Positions 26,166-35,025 of a stretch of 64,000 nt of DNA are shown here, piece after piece. Location: positions 2,852,001 to 2,916,000 of the forward strand of contig JAXLQP010000001.1 of the NCBI GenBank assembly GCA_046331565.1, in the 5' to 3' direction. Within the stretch, counting starts at the first letter, position 1, and each line of letters starts with the position of its first letter. The notes under the pieces are model-generated. The model saw only the letters and a list, made by a program, of their open reading frames with translations. It did no database searches and had not been told where the DNA came from. Source of the stretch: DASRDU01 sp046331565 (lineage in GTDB: Bacteria; Acidobacteriota; Blastocatellia; RBC074). The translations under genes were made by a program, and so were the position numbers.

Positions 26166-26317
26166 CTTCCGCGAAGCCACACGAAGCAGCACGAAGTATT
26201 TTGACAGGATTGACAGGATGATCAGGATGATCCAGGTCATGACAGCGCCATCATCCTGAAAATCCTGTTCATCCTGTCTGATGTTTCTTCGTGCCTCTGC
26301 GTGTGGCTTCGCGGAAG
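26166..26317. repeat. Long imperfect hairpin with 9-bp internal units
   Basis: The outer arms (26166-26196 and 26287-26317) pair over about 31 bases with a short mismatch patch. The inner arms are built from units like TTGACAGGA on the left and ATCCTGT on the right and also pair. The whole element fills the gap between the nucleotidyltransferase and the phosphohexomutase. Confidence 0.8.
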
Positions 26318-26322
26318 ATGAT

Positions 26323-27357
26323 TCAGACGATGGTGTAATCGGTCAGTGAGGTTTTGTCACCGAGAATCGCGCCTTCAACCTGCGAATTGCGCCCGATCAG
26401 ACCGCTGCGACCGACGACGGATTTGCGAATGACCGATGAAATGCCGATGCGCGATCCGGCCCAGATGACTGAGTCTTCGATTTTCGCGCGATCTTCGATC
26501 AGGCAGTTCGGGCCGATGACCGACCTCACGATTTCAACTCCGGGCTTGATCGTGCAGCTTGGATCAATGACTGAGAGCGCATCAACTTTCGGGCGTTCGC
26601 CGTCGCCGTTGAAAGCAGACGGTTCAGGACGTTCGGCCTGAAACAATTTCAATTTGCCGCCGAGCAGATCGTAATGCGCCTGCAGGTAGCGTTGCGGCGT
26701 GCCGATGTCGAGCCAGTAACCATCCCAGGTGTAAGCGTAAAACGGTTCGCCTGCCGCGAGCAGCGCCGGGAACAACTGATACTCAAACGAATATGATTCG
26801 CCTGCGGGCACATAGTTGAGAATGTGCGGCTCCAGAATGTAACAGCCCGCATTGATCGTATTCGCGCTGGTTTCACCAGGTTTCGGTTTTTCCAGAAAAC
26901 GCTGCACGCGCCCTTCGCTGTCGGTTTCGACGACGCCGAAGGCGCTGACGTTTTCAACCGGCACCAGCACGATGGTGGCGGCGGCCCGGCGCTCTTTGTG
27001 AAAAGCGACGATGGCCTGCAAATCCATGTCGGTCAGCACATCGCCGTTGAAAACAATCGCCGTTTCGCGCAGGTGCGCTTCAGCATTGCGGTAGGCTCCG
27101 GCGGTGCCGAGCGGCGAAGCTTCAACGGCATAATGAATGTGGACGTTGTAATCAGAACCGTCAGCAAAAATCTCTTCGATCCGGCCCGGCTGATACGACA
27201 GCGACAGTGTGATGTCGTGAACTGCGGCGCGTTTGAGCAGTTCAATCTGATAAGTCAGAAACGGGCGATTGACGATGGGCACGACCGGCTTCGGAGTGTG
27301 AATGGTCAGCGGGCGCAGCCGCGTGCCTTTGCCACCCGCAAGAATTACTGATTGCAT
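26323..27357 (-). CDS. Sugar-1-phosphate nucleotidyltransferase (mannose-1-phosphate guanylyltransferase-like)
   Basis: A 344-residue enzyme with an N-terminal nucleotidyltransferase domain (LAGGKGTRLRPLT at the start; NGDVLTDMD metal-binding site; EKPKPGE; WLDIGTP) and a C-terminal left-handed beta-helix with hexapeptide-like repeats (IKPGVEIVRSVIGPN, IEDRAKIEDSVIW). It would join a sugar 1-phosphate to NTP. The EKPK motif and the helix resemble bacterial GDP-mannose pyrophosphorylases, but glucose-1-phosphate enzymes are close relatives, so the sugar remains open. The phosphohexomutase lies downstream on the same strand, which supports a shared pathway feeding surface polysaccharide or glycoprotein synthesis. 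Confidence 0.88.
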   Translation of the reverse strand: MQSVILAGGKGTRLRPLTIHTPKPVVPIVNRPFLTYQIELLKRAAVHDITLSLSYQPGRIEEIFADGSDYNVHIHYAVEASPLGTAGAYRNAEAHLRETAIVFNGDVLTDMDLQAIVAFHKERRAAATIVLVPVENVSAFGVVETDSEGRVQRFLEKPKPGETSANTINAGCYILEPHILNYVPAGESYSFEYQLFPALLAAGEPFYAYTWDGYWLDIGTPQRYLQAHYDLLGGKLKLFQAERPEPSAFNGDGERPKVDALSVIDPSCTIKPGVEIVRSVIGPNCLIEDRAKIEDSVIWAGSRIGISSVIRKSVVGRSGLIGRNSQVEGAILGDKTSLTDYTIV

Positions 27358-27483
27358 CGAAGCTCCTGCATCCTCTCTGATTCAGTCTGCGGCCCGTCGA
27401 GGGCCTGAAAAAGAAGCCGGAGTCTAGCACCGGGCATAAGGATTTGCCAGCGCCCGGCCTGGTTGAAATCAATGCCCAGGCGA

Positions 27484-27609
27484 AGAACGGAACACCGATG
27501 ACACTGCGGCAACGAATGAAAAATGACCATCTGTTCTGATTCGTCATCTCAGTTTCATCCGTGTTCCATTTTTCTTCGTCCGTCGCCGCAGTGTCATCGG
27601 TGTTCCGCT
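27484..27609. repeat. Imperfect inverted repeat with roughly 25-bp matching arms
   Basis: The left arm (27484-27515) contains GAACACCGATGACACTGCGG; the right arm (27574-27609) contains its complement nearly exactly. It lies in the 400-base gap between the divergent nucleotidyltransferase and thiolase genes. Apart from this repeat and the thiolase promoter, the gap shows nothing else. Confidence 0.8.
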
Positions 27610-27666
27610 TCCGGCTTCAGCACACGATGATGCGCGCCACGCAGTTGATGAATCCGCAGCAGCAGA

Positions 27667-27694
27667 TTGACTCTCTTTACTCAGCAGATATAAT
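27667..27694 (+). promoter_or_regulatory. Sigma-70-type promoter of the thiolase gene
   Basis: TTGACT (27667-27672), a 16-base spacer and a perfect TATAAT (27689-27694). Transcription would start near 27701, giving a leader of about 57 bases before the thiolase ATG. Confidence 0.7.
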
Positions 27695-27757
27695 CGAATT
27701 GCAGATGCGAGTTACTTCATCATTTCAGTTCGCATCAGCAGAGTGAGGTCATCAGCT

Positions 27758-28936
27758 ATGAAACAACCAGTGATTATCAGTGCCGCGCGAACCCCCATCG
27801 GAAAATTTCAGGGAGCCTTGAAACCTTTCACCGCGCCTGAACTCGGCTCGCTGGCGGTGCGTGCCGTCATTGAACGAGCCGGACTTGATCCGGCGCAGGT
27901 TGACGAAGTGATTATGGGCTGCGTGCTGCAGGCCGGACTCGGACAGAATCCCGCACGCCAGGCTGCGCTCAAGGCCGGACTGCCTGACAAGGTGGCGGCG
28001 CTGACCGTCAACAAAGTCTGCGGCTCAGGCTTGAAAGCGGTGATGCTCGCCGCGCAATCAATCGCGCTCGGTGACAATGACATCATCGTGGCCGGTGGCA
28101 TGGAATCAATGTCGAATGCGCCGTACCTGCTGCCGAAAGCGCGTGACGGTTATCGCCTCGGCAATGCCGAAGTCGTGGACGCGATGGTTCACGACGGCCT
28201 GTGGTGCGCGTTTGATAACTGGCACATGGGCGAAACGGGCGAAGTGACGGCAGAGAAATATCAGATCACTCGTCACGCACAGGACGAATACGCCGTCGGT
28301 TCAAATCAGAAAGCGATTGCCGCCATCACTGAAGGCCGCTTCAGAGATGAAATCGTGCCGGTTGAAATTCCGCAGCGCAAAGGCGCGCCGGTGCTCTTCG
28401 ACACTGACGAAGGCCCGCGCAGCGATTCATCGCTTGAATCACTTGCAAAGCTCAGACCGGCCTTTCGCAGCAACGGCACCGTCACCGCAGGCAACGCTTC
28501 GCAGATCAACGATGGCGCAGCCGCAGTGGTGGTGACTTCGCTTGAACGCGCGCGACAGCTTGGCAAGGGGCCGTTTGCGCGCATCGTGGCGCAGGCCACT
28601 GCCGGTGTTGAGCCGAAGATGGTGATGATGGCTCCGGTTGATGCCGTGCGCAAAGTCGCTGAAAAGGCCGGATGGAAACTTGACGAGGTTGATCTTTTTG
28701 AACTCAACGAAGCATTCTCCTCACAGTCGGTGGCGCTGATGCGAGTGCTGGGCCTTGATCCGGCTCGCGTCAACGTCAATGGCGGCGCAGTGGCGCTTGG
28801 CCATCCGATTGGCGCATCGGGAACGCGGGTGCTGGTTACATTGCTTTATGAAATGAAGCGCCGCGAAGCTCAGCGCGGCATCGCCAGTCTGTGTCTGGGT
28901 GGCGGCAACGCAGTCGCCATCGCTGTGGAAAGATAA
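27758..28936 (+). CDS. Acetyl-CoA C-acetyltransferase (thiolase)
   Basis: A 392-residue thiolase that condenses two acetyl-CoA into acetoacetyl-CoA or runs the reverse in fatty acid breakdown. The acylated cysteine is in NKVCGSGLKAVMLA, the His in GGAVALGHPIGASGTR, and the second catalytic Cys in SLCLGGGNAVAI. The N-terminus KQPVIISAARTPIGKF is standard. The start at 27758 was preferred over an in-frame GTG 15 bases earlier because AGTGAGG is well placed for it. It stands alone, behind its own promoter and followed by a hairpin. Confidence 0.96.
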   Translation: MKQPVIISAARTPIGKFQGALKPFTAPELGSLAVRAVIERAGLDPAQVDEVIMGCVLQAGLGQNPARQAALKAGLPDKVAALTVNKVCGSGLKAVMLAAQSIALGDNDIIVAGGMESMSNAPYLLPKARDGYRLGNAEVVDAMVHDGLWCAFDNWHMGETGEVTAEKYQITRHAQDEYAVGSNQKAIAAITEGRFRDEIVPVEIPQRKGAPVLFDTDEGPRSDSSLESLAKLRPAFRSNGTVTAGNASQINDGAAAVVVTSLERARQLGKGPFARIVAQATAGVEPKMVMMAPVDAVRKVAEKAGWKLDEVDLFELNEAFSSQSVALMRVLGLDPARVNVNGGAVALGHPIGASGTRVLVTLLYEMKRREAQRGIASLCLGGGNAVAIAVER

Positions 28937-28956
28937 AATCAATCAGGATGGTTTCG

Positions 28957-28992
28957 TGCATTCGGCTTGTTTTCTGATTGAAGCCGGATGCA
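28957..28992 (+). terminator. Hairpin after the thiolase gene
   Basis: TGCATTCGGCTT and AAGCCGGATGCA form a 12-bp stem with one G-T pair and a 12-base loop, starting 20 bases after the stop. No T-run follows, so this is a probable rather than a classical terminator. Confidence 0.5.
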
Positions 28993-29029
28993 AACCGGCA
29001 ACTGACCACTGGCTCACGATCACTGCCTT

Positions 29030-30259
29030 ATGATTTTCTGTCAGCGCTGCAAACAGGGAAACCCGCTCGAACTTGAATATTGCGAAAACTGCGGCACGCG
29101 GCTGATGCTGATGGTTCGCCCGCGCAACTATCCACCCATGGCGGAAGCCATGGAGCGCACCCTTGAGGAACACCTGCTCGAACGCATCAGCGCGCTGGAA
29201 TCAGCCGTGGCCCGCGCCAACGAAAGATTCGAGCAGTTGCTGGAACTGGCGCAGCAGCAGGCGACCGGCAGCTTTTACGACCATATGATGGTCGAGGCGC
29301 TGACTGACATCCTCAGCGAAAATCAGACCATTGACCGCGAGGAACTTGAGCATCGCTGGCGCACGCGCGTGGCGCGGCATCACGAAGAGACGATTGAACG
29401 CGAACGCCTGGATGAACGCTGCGGCGTGATCATCGCCGGTTATCGCGGCGCGCAGCGCGAAGAGTTCAGCCTGCTCGTCATCGAAGGCACCAGCCTGATC
29501 AGCGCCGGACACCTGCGCCGCGGGCTGCGGGTGCTTGAAAGCGCGCTCGCCCTTGATCCGCACAATCCCGAACTCAATTACACGGTAGGTGAATACTATT
29601 TTCACCTGAGCGATACGCTGGCGGCCTCGCTGCACCTGAGCCGCGCGCTGGATGAGATGAGCGATCATTTCGGCGCGCTGCTGCTGCTCGGCCTGCTCGC
29701 GGCGGATGAGGGCGCGCCGGAAACGGCCAAGGAACATCTGCAACACGCGCTCGCGCTCGACAAACATTCGTTTGCGGCTCATTACGGTCTGGGCCGCATC
29801 TTCGCCCGCGAGGGTCGCCGCAACGAGGCGCTGGCGCATTTCAAGCGCGCGCTGTCGCTGCGTCCTGCGCCTGAAATGCATTACCTGGTGGGCCGCGCCT
29901 ACTGGGAACTGGGGCGCGCCGATCAGGCGCTCAAACATCTGCAAAAGGCCGTGCGGCTTGATCCGCGCTTTGATGCTGCGCTCTACAGTCTCGGCCTGAT
30001 CTACTGGCAGTCGAATCGCACCAATGAAGCGCGTGAACATTTTCGCGCTGCTTATGAAATCAACCCGCGTGATTCGCATTACCGCGTCGCCGTGCGCGCG
30101 CAGGCCGGTGATGAACTGCCGACGCCGCCCGCGCCGGGTGAAACAACGCTCATCCGGCGGCGCAAGGCCAGAGTCAGCGAATCGCGTTTCATCGAACTGC
30201 TCTGGCGCGATCTGACGACTTTCTCACCCGCGCCCGTCAGTTCCCGGAAAAAATCCTGA
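29030..30259 (+). CDS. Zinc-ribbon and tetratricopeptide repeat protein
   Basis: A 409-residue cytosolic protein. It opens with a small zinc ribbon (MIFCQRCKQGNPLELEYCENCG, two CxxC pairs), then an alpha-helical, possibly coiled-coil segment (about residues 40-140), then about seven TPR units (residues 150-370), for example HYGLGRIFAREGRRNEALAH and YLVGRAYWELGRADQALKH. TPRs act as protein-binding scaffolds; the partner is unknown. The kinase gene downstream of recA begins with the same kind of zinc ribbon. No strong Shine-Dalgarno is visible, so the start is less certain, although the zinc ribbon supports it. Confidence 0.75.
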   Translation: MIFCQRCKQGNPLELEYCENCGTRLMLMVRPRNYPPMAEAMERTLEEHLLERISALESAVARANERFEQLLELAQQQATGSFYDHMMVEALTDILSENQTIDREELEHRWRTRVARHHEETIERERLDERCGVIIAGYRGAQREEFSLLVIEGTSLISAGHLRRGLRVLESALALDPHNPELNYTVGEYYFHLSDTLAASLHLSRALDEMSDHFGALLLLGLLAADEGAPETAKEHLQHALALDKHSFAAHYGLGRIFAREGRRNEALAHFKRALSLRPAPEMHYLVGRAYWELGRADQALKHLQKAVRLDPRFDAALYSLGLIYWQSNRTNEAREHFRAAYEINPRDSHYRVAVRAQAGDELPTPPAPGETTLIRRRKARVSESRFIELLWRDLTTFSPAPVSSRKKS

Positions 30260-30485
30260 CCCCCCGCGCCCGGCGTGTCGCAGCCAGACACGCGAGGCTG
30301 TGTTATACTCTGCCGTCATCGGCACTCAGCAGGCACTCAAATCCACGACCATTTCAGTCGCCGGATGGTGGCTTGTTTTTTTCCCCGCACTAATGCGCTG
30401 TCCTGGCCGTACATGCGGACGGCTGAAGTCTGACAGCCGGAGAGTTCTATCAATCACCTTTCGGGAAGGACGAGTACATCTGATT

Positions 30486-32636
30486 ATGGCAAACGAAAAA
30501 TCCGACAAGATGAAAGCTATTGAAGCTGCCATCGGAAATATTGAAAAACAGTTCGGCAAGGGCACGATCATGCGCCTCGGCGATCACCGGGTCGAAGACA
30601 TCGCCGCCATCTCGACCACCAGCATCGGCGTTGATGCCGCTATTGGCATTGGCGGGCTGCCGCGCGGGCGCGTCATCGAAATTTACGGCCCGGAAAGTTC
30701 AGGCAAAACCACCCTCGCGCTGCATGTCGTCGCCGAAGCGCAGAAGGCCGGCGGCATCGCCGCTTACATTGACGCCGAACACGCGCTGGATGCGATCTAT
30801 GCTGAAAAGCTCGGCGTCAAAATTGATGACCTGTTTGTCTCGCAGCCCGATTCAGGTGAACAGGCACTTGAAATCTGCGAATCGCTGGTGCGCTCGAACG
30901 CCGTTGACATCGTGGTGGTGGACTCAGTCGCCGCGCTGACGCCGCGCGCCGAACTCGAAGGCGATATGGGCGATTCGCTGCCCGGTTTGCAGGCGCGCCT
31001 GATGTCACAGGCCCTGCGCAAACTGACCGCCATCGTGGGCCGCTCAAACACCTGCCTGATTTTCATCAACCAGATTCGTGAAAAGATCGGCGTCATGTTC
31101 GGCTGCTTTCATTACAACGCCCGCGTCGTGCTGGCTGACGGCACAACCGAAAAGATTGGTCGCATCGTCAATCAGCGGAAACCGGTCGAAGTGCTGAGTT
31201 ACAATCCGCAGACCGGAGCCATTGAACCGCGCCGCGTGGTGAACTGGTTTGATAATGGCAGAGCTGATTACTTCCTCCAGTTCGAGGTCGAAGGCGGAGT
31301 GTCGGGTCGTCGTCGTTTTGCCGCGACTCCGAATCACACGATTCTGACGCCGCACGGTGAAGTGGCGGCAGGCGACCTGCGCGTGGGCGATGAAGTGATG
31401 GCGATGGTTACGGATTACCAGCTCAGCGATGATCAGATCCAGCTTCTGCTTGGCGGTGCGCTCGGTGATGGTTCACTCCGGCAGGTCGGCACGCATGCCG
31501 CCACCTTCCGCGTTGGTCACGGCCAGGCGCAGGAAGAATACCTGCGCTGGAAACACGAGATGCTCAAACCATTCGCTCGTCAGATCGGGCCGACCGGTAA
31601 TGGCCTCGGCTTTGACACGTTTGCCTTTCCGGCACTGGCTGATCTGCGCCAGGAAGTTTACCAGGAGAACGGAGATCGAAAGGTTTCAGCCTCGCTGCTC
31701 GGTCGTCTTGACGCGCGCGGAGTGGCCGTCTGGTACGGTGATGACGGGTCGTATGCCGGACACTTCGAACGCTGGGGCAAAGGCAAGGCCGTGCTTTACA
31801 ACAAGTCACTGACCGGCAGTGATCGTGAAGCCGTCGTGGCCCTGTTCGAGCGCCTGGGCATTGGCAGACCGCGTGATGATGGTCGCGGGTTCTGGTTTAC
31901 CGCTGAACAGACCGCGAAGCTGCACGAAATGATCGCGCCGTATCTGCATCCGGCGGTGGCTTACAAACTGCATCCGAGCCTGCGCGGTCAGTTCCGCTGG
32001 CAGCCTGATCTCGAAACACTGAAGATCAATGGCGCGCAGCTTGAAATGCGCAGGCACCGACGCGCAGTTCCGGCCCGCATCTCGAAAATTTACGTCAAGC
32101 CGCAGACCCGTTCGATGCATCGGTTCGACCTCGAAGTTGAAGGCAATCACACCTACCTGGTTGACGGAGTGGTGGTACACAATTCGCCGGAAACGACCAC
32201 CGGCGGACGGGCGCTGAAGTTTTATTCGTCAGTGCGCATTGATATTCGCCGCACCGGACAGATCAAGGACGGCGAAGAGATTGTCGGCAACCGCACGAAG
32301 GTCAAAATCTCGAAAAATAAAGTCGCGCCGCCGTTCAGAGAGGCCGAGTTCGACATTATGTATGGCGAAGGCATCTCGCGCGTGGGTGAGATTATTGACC
32401 TGGGCGTGGCCAACGGGATTGTCGAGAAATCGGGCGCGTGGTTTTCGTACAAGGGTGAACGGCTCGGTCAGGGGCGTGAAAATTCCAAGAACATGCTCCG
32501 CGAAAACACGGAACTCGCCGCGCGAATCGAAGCAGAAATTCGCACTGCTCTGGGCATCAGCAAGGCAGCGCCTGCTCCGGCGCCAGCCGCCGCACCTGAA
32601 AAGGCCGGCAAGCGTGGCAGCGTGGCAGAAGCCTGA
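30486..32636 (+). CDS. recA: Recombinase A, interrupted by an intein
   Basis: RecA pairs homologous DNA strands and activates the SOS response. The start is the ATG at 30486 (MANEKSDKMKAIEAAIGNIE), the usual RecA N-terminus; the frame is open further upstream but that part is not RecA. Walker A is GPESSGKTT (residues 68-76). After residue 206, in FINQIREKIGVMFG, an intein of 360 residues interrupts the chain, which resumes at SPETTTGGRALKFYSSVR. Without the intein RecA is 356 residues, a normal length, ending in an Ala/Pro-rich tail. A weak TATACT box lies at 30304-30309 with no good -35; the 175-base leader contains a CGGCTG/CAGCCG hairpin at 30420-30439. I saw no LexA box I can name. Confidence 0.97.
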   Translation: MANEKSDKMKAIEAAIGNIEKQFGKGTIMRLGDHRVEDIAAISTTSIGVDAAIGIGGLPRGRVIEIYGPESSGKTTLALHVVAEAQKAGGIAAYIDAEHALDAIYAEKLGVKIDDLFVSQPDSGEQALEICESLVRSNAVDIVVVDSVAALTPRAELEGDMGDSLPGLQARLMSQALRKLTAIVGRSNTCLIFINQIREKIGVMFGCFHYNARVVLADGTTEKIGRIVNQRKPVEVLSYNPQTGAIEPRRVVNWFDNGRADYFLQFEVEGGVSGRRRFAATPNHTILTPHGEVAAGDLRVGDEVMAMVTDYQLSDDQIQLLLGGALGDGSLRQVGTHAATFRVGHGQAQEEYLRWKHEMLKPFARQIGPTGNGLGFDTFAFPALADLRQEVYQENGDRKVSASLLGRLDARGVAVWYGDDGSYAGHFERWGKGKAVLYNKSLTGSDREAVVALFERLGIGRPRDDGRGFWFTAEQTAKLHEMIAPYLHPAVAYKLHPSLRGQFRWQPDLETLKINGAQLEMRRHRRAVPARISKIYVKPQTRSMHRFDLEVEGNHTYLVDGVVVHNSPETTTGGRALKFYSSVRIDIRRTGQIKDGEEIVGNRTKVKISKNKVAPPFREAEFDIMYGEGISRVGEIIDLGVANGIVEKSGAWFSYKGERLGQGRENSKNMLRENTELAARIEAEIRTALGISKAAPAPAPAAAPEKAGKRGSVAEA
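31104..32183 (+). mobile_element. Intein with LAGLIDADG homing endonuclease domain in RecA
   Basis: A 360-residue in-frame protein intron. The splicing residues are Cys1 (CFHYNARVVLADG, block A), TPNH in block B (ATPNHTILTPHG), and the C-terminal VVVHN followed by extein Ser. Two LAGLIDADG-type motifs lie between: LLLGGALGDGSL (intein residues 114-125) and GVAVWYGDDGSY (206-217), both keeping their acidic catalytic residues, so the endonuclease looks intact. The insertion point lies in the RecA DNA-binding loop L2, just before the position equivalent to Asn205 of E. coli. From memory this is the site used in Mycobacterium leprae RecA and differs from that in M. tuberculosis. Confidence 0.96.
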
Positions 32637-32650
32637 TTCGATCACCCCAT

Positions 32651-32682
32651 CGGGACGCGGCGCAGCGAATTGCCGCGTCCCG
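32651..32682 (+). terminator. Hairpin terminator after recA
   Basis: A perfect 11-bp GC-rich stem (CGGGACGCGGC with GCCGCGTCCCG) and a 10-base loop, starting 14 bases after the recA stop. No T-run follows. Confidence 0.65.
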
Positions 32683-32787
32683 GTACAAAACCAGGCGCTG
32701 TTCCGCGCTGTCCTCATCCGGCACACCGGAGTGTTCTGTTTTCAGCCTCATTTCATCCGGCCCTCACAGCGATTCTTCAGGCAGACA

Positions 32788-32817
32788 TTGATATAGGCGA
32801 CGACTTCCCGTTAGAAT
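32788..32817 (+). promoter_or_regulatory. Candidate promoter of the kinase gene
   Basis: TTGATA (32788-32793), an 18-base spacer and TAGAAT (32812-32817), about 70 bases before the kinase start. Confidence 0.5.
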
Positions 32818-32886
32818 TCGTCGCTGGCTACAGAGTCCAGGCACCAGACTCAGGGTCCCGATCACCTCAGAGATCAGACAAACAGT

Positions 32887-35025
32887 ATGTTTTGCACCAA
32901 CTGTGGCAAACAGGTCAGCAACACAGCGGCGCAGTGTGAATACTGCGGGGCCGGACTTGTCTCGGCCAGACAGGCCAGAATTGATCCGCCGCCTCAGCCA
33001 TCGCTTCAGACTTCCATCACCCCGCCGGAACAGACCGGGCAGCCAACGCGGATGATCAATCCATCGGCCCCTGCCGACACGATGACGGGGCGGGTGCTGG
33101 GCGGACGTTACCAGCTTGATGCCTGTATTGGCAGTGGCGGCATGGGCGCGATTTACAAGGCCCGGCGGCTGCACATTGGCGACACGGTCGCGGTCAAGGT
33201 GCTGAGACCCGAAGTTATCAACGATTCGCTCTCGCGCGAACGCTTTCACCGCGAAGCCCGCGCCGCCGCGATGCTCAATCATCCGAATGCGGTCGTCATT
33301 CACGATTTTGGCGAGGATGCCGACGGCACCGCCTACATCGTGATGGAGTTCATTGAAGGCAAAAGCCTGCGGCAGATTCTGGCCGCTGAACGCACCATCA
33401 ACCCGGCGCGCTCCTACAGCATTCTGCGACAGGCCTGCGCGGCGCTCGAAGCGGCGCACCGGCGCGGCATCATTCACCGCGACATCAAGCCTGACAATAT
33501 CATTCTGACCAATTCCGACGACCTGACCGATCACGTCAAGATTCTTGATTTCGGCATTGCCAAGCTCAGGGACAAGACCATGGATACGGCCAGCCTGGAA
33601 AAGAGTCTGACGACTGTCGGCACGGTGATCGGGACGCCGCACTATATGTCGCCGGAGCAGTGCCAGGGTGAACCGGCGGATGCGCGGTCAGACATTTACA
33701 GTCTCGGCATTGTGCTTTACGAGATGCTGACCGGATCAGTCCCCTTCACTGCCAAAACTCCGACCGGTGTGGCCGTCAAGCACGTCACTGAAATGCCGAA
33801 GCCGCTCGTGCAGATGCGGGCTGACATTCCTCCGGCAGTCGAAGGCGTGGTGATGCGCGCCCTGTCAAAGGAACCGGCCAACCGCCAGCAGAGCGCGCTC
33901 GAACTCGCGCGCGAATTTGAAGCGGCGCTTCAGAGCGGTGGCCACATCAGCACCGGTTCAATTCAGGCCCAACCAACCAGAACCACGCCCGAAGTTGCCA
34001 AAGCATCGCCCACAGGGAATTCCGTGCCTGTCAGCGAAATCAACGCGAAGCCGGTCGTCAGCAATCACGGCTTTGAAACGCAGGTCTCAAAGACGGGGCG
34101 TGACAGCAGGCGCGCGCGCCCGTTTCCGATAGTGACCATTGTGGCCGTTGTGCTGCTGGCCGCGCTGGCGGTCGGCGCAGTCTGGTATGTGCGGCACAAA
34201 CGCGCACAGGAACTGGCGGCCCTGGCGGCTGCGACACCAGCGCCGACGCCGACGCTCGAAACGGCTCCTTCACCGACGCCGGTGCCCGACCCGGTGCCGC
34301 CCGAAGGCATGGTTTATATCAAAGGCGGCGATTTCCGCATGGGTCGTGATGATGGCGATAACATTGACAAGCCTTCGACGCCGGTCACGGTCAGGCCCTT
34401 TTTCATTGATCTGACCGAAGTCACCAACGAGGAGTATCAGAAATTCCTCGATGCCAGGCCTGAATACCCGGCTCCGCCCTTGTGGAAAGACCGGCACTTC
34501 CCGGCAGGGGAAGAAAAAATGCCCGTGACTGATGTTTCGTGGGATGACGCCAGCGCTTATGCCGCCTGGGCCGGGAAGCGGCTGCCCACTGAAGAAGAAT
34601 GGGAATTTGCCGCACGCGGCACTGATAATCTGTTGTATCCCTGGGGCATGGAATGGCTGCCGGGCCGGGCCAATGTGAGCGAATCAAAAAATGACAAACG
34701 CAGGCTGATGCCGGTCGGCAGTTTTCCTGATGGCGCGAGTCCCTTCAAACTGCTCGATATGGTGGGCAATGCCTGGGAATGGACGGACAGCGATCTCAAA
34801 GCCTATCCGGGCGGCAAACTGGACATCCCTGCCGGATTTGAACATGTAAAAATGAAGATCATTCGTGGCGGGTCTTTCGAGGTGCCGGGCAAGGATGCGA
34901 CCGTCACGCTGCGCGCCGGCTGGCCCGCGTCCCGGCAGGACTGGCCACAGAAAATCAAACCCGATTATTCGCAGACCAGCTTTCGCTGCGCCAAAGACGT
35001 TCCGGCGTCAAACGAGCCGCACTGA
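32887..35025 (+). CDS. Membrane Ser/Thr protein kinase fused to a formylglycine-enzyme-like (SUMF1) domain
   Basis: A 712-residue protein. Order: zinc ribbon (MFCTNCGKQV, CEYCG); Pro-rich linker; PknB-type kinase domain (about 74-345) with GSGGMG, Lys104 in VAVKVL, HRDIKPDN (197-204), DFG (221-223) and GTPHYMSPEQ; a second linker; one transmembrane helix (about 411-435); a Pro/Thr linker; and a C-terminal domain of the formylglycine-generating/sulfatase-modifying family (about 471-705) with MVYIKGGDFRMG, VSWDDASAYAAWAGKRLPTE, GNAWEWT and IRGGSF. The kinase faces the cytoplasm and the last domain the outside. The SUMF1-like domain could be a ligand-binding (C-type-lectin fold) sensor rather than an enzyme. 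It is not obviously in an operon. Confidence 0.92.
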   Translation: MFCTNCGKQVSNTAAQCEYCGAGLVSARQARIDPPPQPSLQTSITPPEQTGQPTRMINPSAPADTMTGRVLGGRYQLDACIGSGGMGAIYKARRLHIGDTVAVKVLRPEVINDSLSRERFHREARAAAMLNHPNAVVIHDFGEDADGTAYIVMEFIEGKSLRQILAAERTINPARSYSILRQACAALEAAHRRGIIHRDIKPDNIILTNSDDLTDHVKILDFGIAKLRDKTMDTASLEKSLTTVGTVIGTPHYMSPEQCQGEPADARSDIYSLGIVLYEMLTGSVPFTAKTPTGVAVKHVTEMPKPLVQMRADIPPAVEGVVMRALSKEPANRQQSALELAREFEAALQSGGHISTGSIQAQPTRTTPEVAKASPTGNSVPVSEINAKPVVSNHGFETQVSKTGRDSRRARPFPIVTIVAVVLLAALAVGAVWYVRHKRAQELAALAAATPAPTPTLETAPSPTPVPDPVPPEGMVYIKGGDFRMGRDDGDNIDKPSTPVTVRPFFIDLTEVTNEEYQKFLDARPEYPAPPLWKDRHFPAGEEKMPVTDVSWDDASAYAAWAGKRLPTEEEWEFAARGTDNLLYPWGMEWLPGRANVSESKNDKRRLMPVGSFPDGASPFKLLDMVGNAWEWTDSDLKAYPGGKLDIPAGFEHVKMKIIRGGSFEVPGKDATVTLRAGWPASRQDWPQKIKPDYSQTSFRCAKDVPASNEPH

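Noticed and set aside
26145..26240. Extended N-terminus for the phosphohexomutase
   Set aside because: The added residues are encoded by the intergenic hairpin repeat, and the family N-terminus begins at 26144.
30300..30485. N-terminal extension of RecA from an upstream ATG
   Set aside because: The extra 62 residues are not RecA-like and overlap the probable promoter and leader; MANEKSDK at 30486 is the standard start.
30241..30486. A LexA-binding SOS box upstream of recA
   Set aside because: No palindrome matching a LexA site known to me was seen.
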